The position numbers and the translations under genes are program-made. 64,000 nt of DNA from the NCBI RefSeq assembly GCF_001708965.1, contig NZ_LVJW01000006.1:434001-498000 (forward strand), given 5' to 3'. The notes below the pieces were generated by a model, which saw only the letters and a program-made list of their open reading frames with translations, searched no databases and had not been told where the DNA came from. Positions 54,668 through 63,009 of this stretch are shown piece after piece; the stretch's first letter is position 1, and every line of letters begins with the position of its first letter. This DNA is from Candidatus Thiodiazotropha endoloripes (GTDB lineage Bacteria; Pseudomonadota; Gammaproteobacteria; Chromatiales; Chromatiaceae).

Positions 54668-54909
54668 CGCCTCATCAATTCCATTTGGCTGTGAACTTTC
54701 AACTTCTCATCAACAATAAACTGCTTCTCGATATCGAAACGGATATCGTGCCCCGAGTGACAATTGCCGCAACCGAGCTGATCGAGCACGGATTCGGTAA
54801 TTTTCTGCATTTTCTTCAGATCAAACATCGCTTTGGCGGGAATCGTGACACGTACGACATTACTCCGCAGAGCGTCTTTATCGAGTGCAATCGCGGTTGG
54901 ATACTCCAT
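54664..54909 (-). CDS. Putative MNIO substrate mini-protein with CxxCHSGHD
   Basis: The 81-residue ORF has a helical N-terminal part (VVRVTIPAKAMFDLKKMQKI), then LGCGNCHSGHDIRFDIE (Cys47, Cys50, His51, His54) and a short charged tail. There is no signal peptide, so CGNCH is not a cytochrome c heme site. AAGGAG lies 6 nt before the ATG, a stronger site than most genes here, and the MNIO gene overlaps its stop. This fits a RiPP precursor or a small metal-binding protein whose cysteines are modified by the enzyme. I do not recognise a characterised family; similar LGCxxCxSGxDIRF proteins seem to exist as hypothetical proteins. Confidence 0.75.
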   Translation of the reverse strand: MEYPTAIALDKDALRSNVVRVTIPAKAMFDLKKMQKITESVLDQLGCGNCHSGHDIRFDIEKQFIVDEKLKVHSQMELMRR

Positions 54910-55272
54910 GTAATTCTCCTTTTTGTGAACGGTCGGGTGAAGCTTGACTCTCCTGTAGGTCTGCTTTCATTTTATTGTGACTGCTTTAAAAGCCAATTCA
55001 GCCTAATGCCGAATACCAGTAACGGCAACCAAAACAATCGTTCGGTGTTTAAATTCAACAACAGCAGAGGGCTTACCGGTCTGATATTGAACTCAATTAA
55101 ACAACGATAAACAGATCGATATTGTTATATTATGGTTATGAAACCGCAGGAAAAACTGAAACCCTGTTTTTGATTTGGTACTATTTTGAGATGTCTAAGT
55201 TGTTTTATCCCGATACAGCCTTTCTGAAATAAACAGAATTGATTTATCTTTGTATCGATCTGGAGATCCATC
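54910..55272. other. Promoter-side gap of the MNIO operon
   Basis: No gene is supported in these 363 AT-rich bases. They must contain the promoter of the MNIO operon (reading left) and the leader of the small secreted protein (reading right). No transporter or leader-peptidase gene is found here. Confidence 0.45.
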
Positions 55273-55578
55273 ATGAAATACCTGATTCACAAAGCGTGCG
55301 GGCTGTTGCTGATACTGCTCATGAGCCCATCCGTTAGCATGGCGGACTCATGGAGCTGTCACTATCAGGAACTGACGAGAAGTGTTGTCATTCTCTACCC
55401 GAATGAACCCAGCAGATTACCCTGTAAAGTTTACTACGCGAAACCTAAAGAGAACGTCATACCACGTACCTTATGGGAAGCTCAGAATGAGGAGAATTAT
55501 TGTCAACGAAAGGCTGAAGCGTTCATCGACAAGTTGGAGTCCTGGGGATGGCAGTGCGCTTTAGACAATGATTCCTAA
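55273..55578 (+). CDS. Small secreted protein, unknown function
   Basis: The 101-residue precursor has a signal peptide (LIHKACGLLLILLMSPSVSMA) and a mature part with four cysteines (SCHYQ, LPCKVYY, NYCQRK, WQCAL) that could form two disulfides. GGAG lies before the ATG. No family was recognised. The convergent neighbour is a secreted thioredoxin-like protein, which may be chance or may relate to disulfide handling. Confidence 0.7.
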   Translation: MKYLIHKACGLLLILLMSPSVSMADSWSCHYQELTRSVVILYPNEPSRLPCKVYYAKPKENVIPRTLWEAQNEENYCQRKAEAFIDKLESWGWQCALDNDS

Positions 55579-55602
55579 TCTTCGATAGCACGGTTCTTAA
55601 CT

Positions 55603-56139
55603 TCAGTATAACTGATCATACCCAGGCGCATCTCCAATAATATCCTTTCTTGTCGGCGTGTAACTTTTATCTCCCTTTTTGACAGCTTCGAGTGCGGCTT
55701 CCAAGGATGCATCCAGATAGTGGCTGTACATCTCGATTGTGTTGACGCCCAGCATGCGCTGATGAACCTCTCGTCCTGTATGATCCAGAAACAACAGGGT
55801 TGGCGTTACCCAGACATCATAGGTTTCGCCAATCTTTCCTGGATCGACAAGATTACCCTTCAGGTCACGAATCATCTCAGTAGAGTCCAGCAGAATCTCC
55901 ACCATGATCACGCTATCCTGATACTCCCCACTGAGTCGCATCGGGAAAATTATCTCCTCTTTCAATCGCACACAGAAAGGACAATGGTGCTGGGACACAA
56001 TCAGCAAGATCGGGAGTTCCCCTCTAGCTGCCAAATCAGCCACTCTGTGCAAATCACTTTGTTGCAGCTTGTCCGATGCATAGGCGCTCGTGAAGAGTGA
56101 TATAACCATACATATAAGAAGTAAATATTGCAGAAACAT
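55603..56139 (-). CDS. Secreted thioredoxin-like protein
   Basis: The 178-residue precursor starts MFLQYLLLICMVISLFTSAYA (signal peptide) and has a thioredoxin-like site SQHHCPFCVRLKEEI with cis-proline segment VWVTPTLLFLD. It resembles SoxW/thioredoxin-like proteins that keep periplasmic cysteines reduced or serve cytochrome maturation. A start at 56139 was preferred because the signal peptide begins there; the longer frame to 56238 adds an unlikely N-terminus. Confidence 0.85.
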   Translation of the reverse strand: MFLQYLLLICMVISLFTSAYASDKLQQSDLHRVADLAARGELPILLIVSQHHCPFCVRLKEEIIFPMRLSGEYQDSVIMVEILLDSTEMIRDLKGNLVDPGKIGETYDVWVTPTLLFLDHTGREVHQRMLGVNTIEMYSHYLDASLEAALEAVKKGDKSYTPTRKDIIGDAPGYDQLY

Positions 56140-56611
56140 TCGTATAGATACCCAACTATTTGATGGAGACCTGGTAATGGCCTGATTACATAAAGCCAAC
56201 TGGACTGCAAAATCCGAAAACAATCTGTTAATCCACAACGGAAACTCAGGTAACCGCTGCCAGATACCTTAAGGACTATTCTATACACTGCAACAGTATG
56301 TCACTAGCCTATTGATTCGAAAATACTTTTTGTTCACATAAAAGCAGGCATGGCGAGTTCTGGTCGATATACTCCAGTGCACACAGTTAGCGATTCATCA
56401 AATATTCCCTGGATTTACCAAGGAAACAGATGAATCATGTTGATATCACTTGCAGTCAAACAACGATGGATCGGCTGGTCTCATCATTAATCACAAATTA
56501 ATAACGTTTGAGTTGATAGGGTGGAAAGCAGGGTCACAACTTAGTAGTGTTTTGATAATGGCTAAAACAAAACATTCTGCTCACCCGACAAATCCTATCT
56601 GGAGTCGGCAA
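56140..56611. other. Divergent gap before msrA
   Basis: No gene is supported here. An in-frame extension of msrA back to 56450 is open, but it reads a poorly conserved segment and the GTG at 56612 has a much better ribosome site. Promoters for both flanking genes must lie here. Confidence 0.45.
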
Positions 56612-57208
56612 GTGAATTATAAAATAGTGGTTGTGGTTGTGCTTGCTCAAATGAGCTTTTCCATGAATGCCTCAGCAGCGAAGGCGACATTGGCTGGCGG
56701 CTGCTTCTGGTGCATGGAGTCCGATTTTGAAAAGCTGGAGGGTGTGATTGATGTAATCTCGGGGTTTACCGGCGGTACATTGAAAAACCCCACATACAAC
56801 GGCAACCATGACGGCCACTACGAGGCGGTTGAAATCACCTACGACCCAGACAAGATCAGCTATCAGCAGTTAATCGACCACTACTGGCAGAATATCGATC
56901 CTTTTGATGATAGAGGACAGTTCTGCGACAAAGGCCACAGCTACTTAAGTGCAATTTTTGTCGCCAATGAGAATGAGCGTGAGATCGCCAAGCAGACCAA
57001 AAATGCAGTTGAAACCCGTTTTCCTGATCAGGCGGTCGCCACAAAAATATTGGACCAGTCTGTCTTTTATCCCATTCAGGGAGCTGAGAGCTATCATCAG
57101 GATTTCTACAAGAACAATCCCGTCAAATACAAACTCTATCGTTGGGGTTGTCAGCGTGATGAGCGCTTGAAAGAGATCTGGGGAGATAAGGCGGGTTACT
57201 CCTCCTGA
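56612..57208 (+). CDS. msrA: Secreted peptide methionine sulfoxide reductase A
   Basis: The protein has the MsrA active site GGCFWCMESDFEKLEGV, GFTGGTLKNPTYN, GHYEAVEITYDP and FCDKGHSYLSAIF, and repairs methionine S-sulfoxide. It is preceded by a short signal peptide (YKIVVVVVLAQMSFSMNASA), so it probably acts in the periplasm. I chose GTG 56612 because GGAG lies 7 nt upstream and the signal sequence starts there; ATG 56558 is the main alternative. It lies next to a secreted thioredoxin-like gene that could be its reductant. Confidence 0.92.
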   Translation: MNYKIVVVVVLAQMSFSMNASAAKATLAGGCFWCMESDFEKLEGVIDVISGFTGGTLKNPTYNGNHDGHYEAVEITYDPDKISYQQLIDHYWQNIDPFDDRGQFCDKGHSYLSAIFVANENEREIAKQTKNAVETRFPDQAVATKILDQSVFYPIQGAESYHQDFYKNNPVKYKLYRWGCQRDERLKEIWGDKAGYSS

Positions 57209-57582
57209 TCTCTTCAGGTTACTGAAATCTCAGTTACGATTCATCCCGGTCTGGTCTGGTTAGTCTTTGACCCACCACTATCCATTTTGACGGTTAGCGA
57301 TCAAGCCAGCCCAGTACATGGATCTGGTCACTCCGAATGCAGTAAACAAACGACTCCACAAGGCAACTGGATAACGCCGGGGCTATACTCAAAGTCTGAC
57401 CCGGGGCAGCCGCACCCATGAGATGGAGCGAGTCACAAGCGCTATTCATAGTCCCCTTATTTGGAAGTGTCTATCGATATCGGCCGACTTGATTGATATC
57501 AAACCCTTAGCTGAAAAACATGCCAAGATTCTCTGCACGTGGTGGTTTCGGTTTAGCCCTGACTTTCTGAGAGAAAACGACT
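57209..57582. other. Intergenic region with an FNR box
   Basis: No gene is supported. The region ends in the control region of the diheme cytochrome gene, which contains a perfect FNR-type palindrome at 57489-57502. Confidence 0.5.
57489..57502 (+). promoter_or_regulatory. FNR/Anr/Dnr-type box
   Basis: TTGATTGATATCAA matches the FNR-family consensus TTGAT-N4-ATCAA at all ten defined positions. It lies 81 bp upstream of the diheme cytochrome start, fitting activation under low oxygen or by nitric oxide. Confidence 0.85.
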
Positions 57583-58248
57583 ATGCAACTCACCAAGCAA
57601 CTGATTCTTACGATGATTTTGCTGCCAGCATCCTCTTTTGCCATCGATCTGGAAAATGGCGAGGAGATTAATGAAGTCTGTGCCGGTTGCCATGGGGAGT
57701 ATGGACAGGGTGGTAAAGAGGGGGAATATCCCAGACTTGCCGGCATGCCGAGCGCTTTCCTGGCCAGGCAGCTGCACCTGTTCCGTGACCGACAGCGCCC
57801 CAATCTCGCCATGGTGGAGTATGTCGACCACCGGCAGATGCCTGATGAGGATATTCGGGATATTTCCCATTTTCTTTCACAGATTGTACTGAAAACAAAA
57901 CTCCCGCCGGTGGATGAAACCTCTGAGGATTTCAACGCCTACGAACGTCTGTTGGCCTCAAAACGGTTGATGCAGATTCCCCGTGCCCCGGGAGATATTG
58001 AGAAAGGCAAGAAGCAGTACCGCAAGGAGTGCGCATCCTGTCATGGGCGTGACGGCATGGGCGATATGGAAAAAGCCGTGCCGATGTTGGCTGGACAATA
58101 CACCAGCTACCTTTGGCGACAGGTCAAAAAATACCGTAACGGTATCCGCATACATGATGAAGAGGCGCCCGATGATGAGTTACTGGCGGAGTTCACAGAT
58201 CAGGAACTGACCGATATGTTCGCCTACCTCTCGATTCTGGACGATTAG
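57583..58248 (+). CDS. Periplasmic diheme cytochrome c, near the nos cluster
   Basis: The 221-residue precursor has a signal peptide (MQLTKQLILTMILLPASSFA) and heme sites CAGCHGEYGQG and CASCHGRDGMG. It is a paralogue of the cytochrome at 38731-39348. The perfect FNR-type box upstream and the nos genes on the opposite strand suggest that it donates electrons in anaerobic (N2O or nitrite) respiration, comparable to NosC cytochromes of clade II nos clusters. It is convergent with the nos operon. Confidence 0.88.
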   Translation: MQLTKQLILTMILLPASSFAIDLENGEEINEVCAGCHGEYGQGGKEGEYPRLAGMPSAFLARQLHLFRDRQRPNLAMVEYVDHRQMPDEDIRDISHFLSQIVLKTKLPPVDETSEDFNAYERLLASKRLMQIPRAPGDIEKGKKQYRKECASCHGRDGMGDMEKAVPMLAGQYTSYLWRQVKKYRNGIRIHDEEAPDDELLAEFTDQELTDMFAYLSILDD

Positions 58249-58306
58249 CCAAACAACTCTACGCAGCTTCAACAGGCCTTGAACGGGCAAAGCCCAGGCT
58301 ACCAAC

Positions 58307-58816
58307 CTAATCTTCACTTCCAGGCAACGGAATCCCCGGTCTGACCGTAATGAAGCGATACGGCATGGAGATCAATCCCTGCCCGGTTGATATCAGCACT
58401 TTGGCTTCCCACTCCATCGCATCCCAAACACAGACCGGCAACATACCATCCCCCTTGAACTCACCAGCGCCAGCGTCATTCAAGGTCACTCGGTTAAAAC
58501 CCATGTTCATATCCACACCGGTAAAATCGACCTGAACCTGATCGGCCTGTATACCTTCCAGTGAGACTTGCAGATGCAACGGTTTCACCAGAGGTATCTC
58601 CCTCGGCTCGATCGCAAAGCTGACACGCACAGCATCATTCAATTGGGATACACAGGGGCCGGCGCGAAGATCGCAATCGGGATCAAGCTCCCCTGATCGG
58701 GTCACTTCTGGAAACAGAATCGGTTGTGCTTTGTAGATCGCAACAGCAGACACGGCAATTGTCAACAGGCCGGCCAGGATCCACAATTGGTGTTGCCCCT
58801 TAATCAATACTGCCAT
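58307..58816 (-). CDS. Uncharacterised membrane-anchored protein in the nos cluster
   Basis: The protein (169 residues from ATG 58816, AGGTGAG upstream) has one N-terminal helix (LWILAGLLTIAVSAVAIY) and a beta-rich periplasmic domain with CDLRAGPC (two cysteines) and FTGVDMNMGFNRV, rich in Met. It is the last gene of the nos operon, 44 bp after nosY. The layout resembles small periplasmic copper-handling domains, but no family was recognised; a role in copper delivery to NosZ is only suggested by context. Confidence 0.7.
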   Translation of the reverse strand: MAVLIKGQHQLWILAGLLTIAVSAVAIYKAQPILFPEVTRSGELDPDCDLRAGPCVSQLNDAVRVSFAIEPREIPLVKPLHLQVSLEGIQADQVQVDFTGVDMNMGFNRVTLNDAGAGEFKGDGMLPVCVWDAMEWEAKVLISTGQGLISMPYRFITVRPGIPLPGSED

Positions 58817-58860
58817 TGCGCACTCACCTGCCACTTCACCGAGTAAACCACATACATACT

Positions 58861-59688
58861 CTAAGGTAGATCACTGCGTTTGAAATATTGGTATCCCAGG
58901 GCAGCGCATAGTGTTCCTAGGGCGATCGGATAGAGCATGGCATAGACGATATATCCGGTCTGACCGAAACTATCCAGTATCACATATGCTGTCGGACCGA
59001 GCAGCACCAACTGTGGATCAAACAGCATCATCGTTGCGGTGCGAAACACTTGCATCGGATTTGCCAGGGCAATACCGACCGCGGTTTCCGGCGGCAACTG
59101 CTCCTGAATCAAAACTCCCAACAGAATCAGATCCAGAAACAGCAACAGGGTCAGCCAGACAACGAAGGCCGCACCCTGGGCCACGTCGGCACTGCGTGCC
59201 AAGGTGGAGATCAACATACCGATGCCGAGAAAACACCAGGCCAGCGCCATCAGCAGGCCTGTATAGTAGACCAACAGATGCCAGGGTGCCGACACACCTT
59301 TGAGCAGGCCCCAGGCTGTGGCACCCAGCATCGCCACAAACACTGGCAGGAAGACCACGAAAAACCGGCCAATCACCCTTCCCCAAAACCAGGCCCCGAG
59401 GGTAATCGGCAGGGAGAGAAGATACTCAAACACCCCAGCCTCCCGATCGCCAGCCACCGAGCGTACCGTGGTAATCAATACAAAAATCGGCAATATCGCC
59501 ATCGAGAGTTGAATGTAGGTTATCAACAGGCGAGAGAGACCAGTAAAGCCCATGATCCGGGATTCCGCCAGGCCGAAGGCGAACAGAATCACCACCAGGC
59601 CACCGAACACCATGGCATAAACCATAAACCAGCGTGCCCGCAGTGACTCTATGATATCGGTGTAAGCTGCCAGCCAAAGGTATCGCAT
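58861..59688 (-). CDS. nosY: NosY-type ABC permease
   Basis: The 275-residue membrane protein has six predicted helices and begins MRYLWLAAYTDIIESLRARWF. It has SVAGDREAGVFEYLLSLPI and WFWGRVIGRFFVV, as in NosY. With NosF it forms the ABC transporter that, with NosD, supports copper-site assembly of N2O reductase. It lies 16 bp after nosL. Confidence 0.88.
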   Translation of the reverse strand: MRYLWLAAYTDIIESLRARWFMVYAMVFGGLVVILFAFGLAESRIMGFTGLSRLLITYIQLSMAILPIFVLITTVRSVAGDREAGVFEYLLSLPITLGAWFWGRVIGRFFVVFLPVFVAMLGATAWGLLKGVSAPWHLLVYYTGLLMALAWCFLGIGMLISTLARSADVAQGAAFVVWLTLLLFLDLILLGVLIQEQLPPETAVGIALANPMQVFRTATMMLFDPQLVLLGPTAYVILDSFGQTGYIVYAMLYPIALGTLCAALGYQYFKRSDLP

Positions 59689-59704
59689 CGGATAGATTTC
59701 CTGT

Positions 59705-60250
59705 TCAGTCGACTGTCCCAGTCGGTGGTTGCTCTGTTACGCCCTGTCGGCGCTTTGCCTGTTGTTTCAGACGCTCCATCAGATGCACCCCATGGTGATC
59801 GAAACGCTTTTCCACCTTGATGATATGCTGTTTGGCCTGCTCGAAGTTGAGCCCACCGGGAGCCGTCTCCGACTGTGCGCCAAGGCCAAACTCCATCGGC
59901 GTAAGGTTGCCTTCCACATAAGTGGCTTTACGGGCATCGATCCAATCCCCGGTTCGATGATCGGCCACCCAGATCTCGGTGTTCGGATCACTTTCCCAGG
60001 GCTTACCTGCCAACCAGAGAGTGGCACAGCCGATATCATCGAACATCGCCACCTCGGTGCGTTTCTTATCAGGCGCAAGATAACGAATCTGGGCTGCATG
60101 AAAATGGTCGCTTACAACCATCCGGCACCGCTCGCAGGCATCCCTGTCCCACTTGACCTCTTTGGGGCCTGTGCCGGTATCCCCGGAGCAAGCCACCAGC
60201 ATCGCCAAAAACACAGAGATACCAAATTGCTTATAGCTTCTAAACCACAT
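59705..60250 (-). CDS. nosL: NosL copper-chaperone lipoprotein
   Basis: The 181-residue precursor has a lipobox (FLAMLVACSGD) and CERCRMVVSDHFHAAQI, the CxxCxM Cu(I)-binding motif of NosL. FDDIGCATLWL is also diagnostic. It delivers copper to the NosDFY system for the CuZ site. The start at 60250 overlaps the nosF stop by 11 bp, with CAGGGGG upstream. The C-terminal tail (about 35 residues, basic) is longer than in many NosL. Confidence 0.92.
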   Translation of the reverse strand: MWFRSYKQFGISVFLAMLVACSGDTGTGPKEVKWDRDACERCRMVVSDHFHAAQIRYLAPDKKRTEVAMFDDIGCATLWLAGKPWESDPNTEIWVADHRTGDWIDARKATYVEGNLTPMEFGLGAQSETAPGGLNFEQAKQHIIKVEKRFDHHGVHLMERLKQQAKRRQGVTEQPPTGTVD

Positions 60251-61124
60251 TGATTGAAGCCCCCTGCTGCTGCTCAACCTCACTGATCTCCATGGCGGAT
60301 AGCAGTGCGGCATAACGTGAGAGCAGACCGAGAAACCGTAAACGATCTGGGCCTGCGATATAGCCATCCCAAACCTGACCGTTTTCTGATGCGCTGAATC
60401 CCCACTCACCGATCGCCTTTGCAAACGCCTCTTCCGCCTGAATCAGACGAATTCGGCAATAGAGGCGTGAAGAAAGATCGACCAGGTCGGCCACCCGGTC
60501 ATCGAGTACGATCTCTCCCTGATCCATTTCGACGACCCGATTCACCAGCGCAGCCACCTCATCGAGACGATGACTTGAGATCAGCATCGCAGCGTGATCC
60601 TTTTTCCCCGCCAGCAACTTGAAAAAGATATGGCGTGCCTGCGGGTCGAGATTGGCAGCAGGCTCATCCATCACCAACAGTTGGCTATCCCGGCCAAGGG
60701 CAATGGCAATCAGCAACTTCTGTTTCTGACCACCGGAGAGTTTGACGAACGGCTGTTTGTGGAAATGTTGCGCATCGAATCCCAGCTCTTCCGCTACCGC
60801 AACCATCCGTTGCGGATCGGAGTCGCATAAACTGGCGGCAAAGCGGATCAACTGCCCAACCGGCATTCGCAGTGGCGGCGGCAACTGAGGTACGAAACCG
60901 ACCTTGGAGAGTACTTCGCGACGATAAAGCCTGGGATCTTTGTCATCCACCAGAACTCTGCCATGACAGGTATATTCACCCAATAGACAACGAATCAGAG
61001 TTGTTTTCCCTGCCCCGTTGGAACCCACCAGCGCAACCCGTTGGCCGCGTTCAATGGTCAGGTTGATACCCTTCAGCACCTGATGCCGGCGAAAATGTTT
61101 AACGATGTTTTCGAATTCAATCAT
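60240..61124 (-). CDS. nosF: NosF-type ABC ATPase
   Basis: The 294-residue ATPase has Walker A GSNGAGKTT, signature LSGGQKQKL, Walker B LLVMDEPAANLD and switch histidine region ISSHRLDEV. The C-terminal 90 residues match the extra domain of NosF. It starts 4 bp after the nosH stop and powers NosY in NosZ maturation. Confidence 0.92.
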   Translation of the reverse strand: MIEFENIVKHFRRHQVLKGINLTIERGQRVALVGSNGAGKTTLIRCLLGEYTCHGRVLVDDKDPRLYRREVLSKVGFVPQLPPPLRMPVGQLIRFAASLCDSDPQRMVAVAEELGFDAQHFHKQPFVKLSGGQKQKLLIAIALGRDSQLLVMDEPAANLDPQARHIFFKLLAGKKDHAAMLISSHRLDEVAALVNRVVEMDQGEIVLDDRVADLVDLSSRLYCRIRLIQAEEAFAKAIGEWGFSASENGQVWDGYIAGPDRLRFLGLLSRYAALLSAMEISEVEQQQGASINVV

Positions 61125-61128
61125 AGGA

Positions 61129-62103
61129 TCACTTCAACATCTTGCTCAATCCCTTGACCTCATAGGTCAGGGAGTCGGTTGGACAGACATCCACACACAT
61201 TCCACATCGGGTACAATCGGATGAGACATCCTGATTGACATCCCGTGCACCGCTACGGATCGTCAGCTCCAGTACATGGGGCACCAGACAGACCTTGCGG
61301 CAATCCCCCTCATGGTGACAGGCCTCAGCGTTGTATTTGACCCGCACCGGTGATAACAATCCGACCACGCCGTAAGTCACCCCGATGGGGCAGACGTAAC
61401 GGCACCAGGCACGACGTGAATAAAAGATTTCAAATAGTAACAGCAGACCGACCCACACCAGCGCCAGACCTGGGCCATAGATCAGTGCACGACTGAGAAT
61501 TCCGGTCGGCGAGATTGTCTCAAACACCGTATATCCCGTGATTAACGCCAACAACGCAAATACCACGTAAAAGACAATACGCACCTTACGGTTGAAGGTA
61601 TGGTTCTTGATCACTCTCTTTTTCACCAGCCACAGGTGCAGATATTCAGCCCACTCTGACAACAGGTGGTAGGGACAGACCCAGGAGCAGAATGTCCTCC
61701 CTCCCAACAGCAGCCACATCAAAAAAACCGTGACGATACCGATCACCAGGTTGAGCACAATATGCTTATAGGCCAGTGCAACCTGTAAGGCAGCATTCAA
61801 ATCGGCGAAATGAAAACCCATCACACGCGCACCGGTCAATGCCCCTTCCACCAACTGCACATCGAAATAGAAAGAGGCCACAAACAGCATATTGACAAAG
61901 ATCAGGGTCGCCCAACGGCGTTTTTGCCACTTACTGAGAAAGGTACTCTTGTGTGCGTGGCGAACCGCTTCCACATCCGCTTTGCTGAGTTTGCCTTTTT
62001 TACCTGCATAGATGGCCTGAACTTCCGCACTCTGTTGCTGTTTCGATGGTCGTGGAATCTTGTTACCAATCAGATGTTCAATCGAGTCTTTGATATAGCT
62101 CAT
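61129..62103 (-). CDS. nosH: NosH/NapH-type polyferredoxin membrane protein
   Basis: The protein (324 residues from ATG 62103, AAGGAG upstream) has several membrane helices, FCSWVCPYHLLSEW and RRAWCRYVCPIGV (two Cys motifs), and C-terminal ferredoxin clusters CHHEGDCRKVC and CTRCGMCVDVCP. This is the NapH fold. With NosG it forms a quinol dehydrogenase that feeds N2O reductase in nos clusters lacking NosR. The first longer frame start (62160) is rejected because it runs through nosG. Confidence 0.88.
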   Translation of the reverse strand: MSYIKDSIEHLIGNKIPRPSKQQQSAEVQAIYAGKKGKLSKADVEAVRHAHKSTFLSKWQKRRWATLIFVNMLFVASFYFDVQLVEGALTGARVMGFHFADLNAALQVALAYKHIVLNLVIGIVTVFLMWLLLGGRTFCSWVCPYHLLSEWAEYLHLWLVKKRVIKNHTFNRKVRIVFYVVFALLALITGYTVFETISPTGILSRALIYGPGLALVWVGLLLLFEIFYSRRAWCRYVCPIGVTYGVVGLLSPVRVKYNAEACHHEGDCRKVCLVPHVLELTIRSGARDVNQDVSSDCTRCGMCVDVCPTDSLTYEVKGLSKMLK

Positions 62104-62104
62104 C

Positions 62105-62995
62105 TCATGACTCCTTGACCGTATCGGCGTTCTTATCCAGATCGACCACAATGGCAGCACTCTCCACCGGGCAGATCATCTCGCAGACACCACATCCGAC
62201 ACACCCTTCCTGCACCACTGGTTTCATACGCACTACCCCATCCCCCAACTCAACCGGTTCAAGTGTAATGGCATGTTTTGGCGGACAGGCATTGCCTATC
62301 TGTTGTGCCACCCGGGCAACCGGTTGGTCTGTTTTTTCTGATTCCGCTGCTTCGCATTGGGTGATTCGAATCTCGATCGGACATTGACGCACACACAGAT
62401 CGCATATCTCAAGATCATAGGGGTGGTCTGAAACCGGTATGGGGTTCCACCGATCGACCTCTTCATATCGCAACAATCCCCGGTAGTCTGCACCTCGCGC
62501 CTGCCCCTTGAAGCCCTTCCCCTGCATTGCCAAACAGGCCTTGGGCCTCGCAAGCCGGGCAAAACCCATACGCGTATCGGCTGGATAATCCAGATCATGG
62601 GTCAGTGCACCGGTTGGACAGGCCAATACGCACTGCAGACCGTCACAAGAGAAGTCACAGGCCTGCTCACGGGCATCGATATAGGGCACACCGATACCGA
62701 ATCCATCCAGCAGATCAGCCAGTTTAATCGCCTCCACAGGACAGACCTGAACACACTGACCACACTTGATACACGAAGCATAGAACTGCTGCTCATCTTG
62801 CGGCGTCTTAAGTGCACCGGGGGGACGCAGGCGTAATGAGGTGCCTTGCAACACAGGAACATAACCCAGCATGGAGGCACCAATCATACCGGCAGCCAAT
62901 ACTGAGGAGCGTAAAAACTCCCGACGACTCTGTGCTTTGCGCTTTGGTGTCAGCGTAGGCTTTTTTCTCTTTACGGATTGCTTGTTGTCACTCAT
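62105..62995 (-). CDS. nosG: NosG/NapG-type ferredoxin protein
   Basis: The protein (296 residues) has a Tat signal (KAQSRREFLRSSVLAAG) and four [4Fe-4S] motifs: CIKCGQCVQVCP, CDGLQCVLACP, CDLCVRQCP and CVGCGVCEMICP. This matches NapG/NosG, the periplasmic partner of NosH. The start at 62995 has GAAAGAG upstream. Its gene lies between nosD and nosH, the order of clade II nos clusters such as that of Wolinella. Confidence 0.9.
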   Translation of the reverse strand: MSDNKQSVKRKKPTLTPKRKAQSRREFLRSSVLAAGMIGASMLGYVPVLQGTSLRLRPPGALKTPQDEQQFYASCIKCGQCVQVCPVEAIKLADLLDGFGIGVPYIDAREQACDFSCDGLQCVLACPTGALTHDLDYPADTRMGFARLARPKACLAMQGKGFKGQARGADYRGLLRYEEVDRWNPIPVSDHPYDLEICDLCVRQCPIEIRITQCEAAESEKTDQPVARVAQQIGNACPPKHAITLEPVELGDGVVRMKPVVQEGCVGCGVCEMICPVESAAIVVDLDKNADTVKES

Positions 62996-63009
62996 GTCGT
63001 TTTTCTCTT

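Noticed and set aside
54760-54774. CGNCH as a cytochrome c heme site in the small MNIO-linked ORF
   Set aside because: The protein has no signal peptide and the motif is embedded in GCGNCHSGHDIRF, a pattern that fits a non-heme family.
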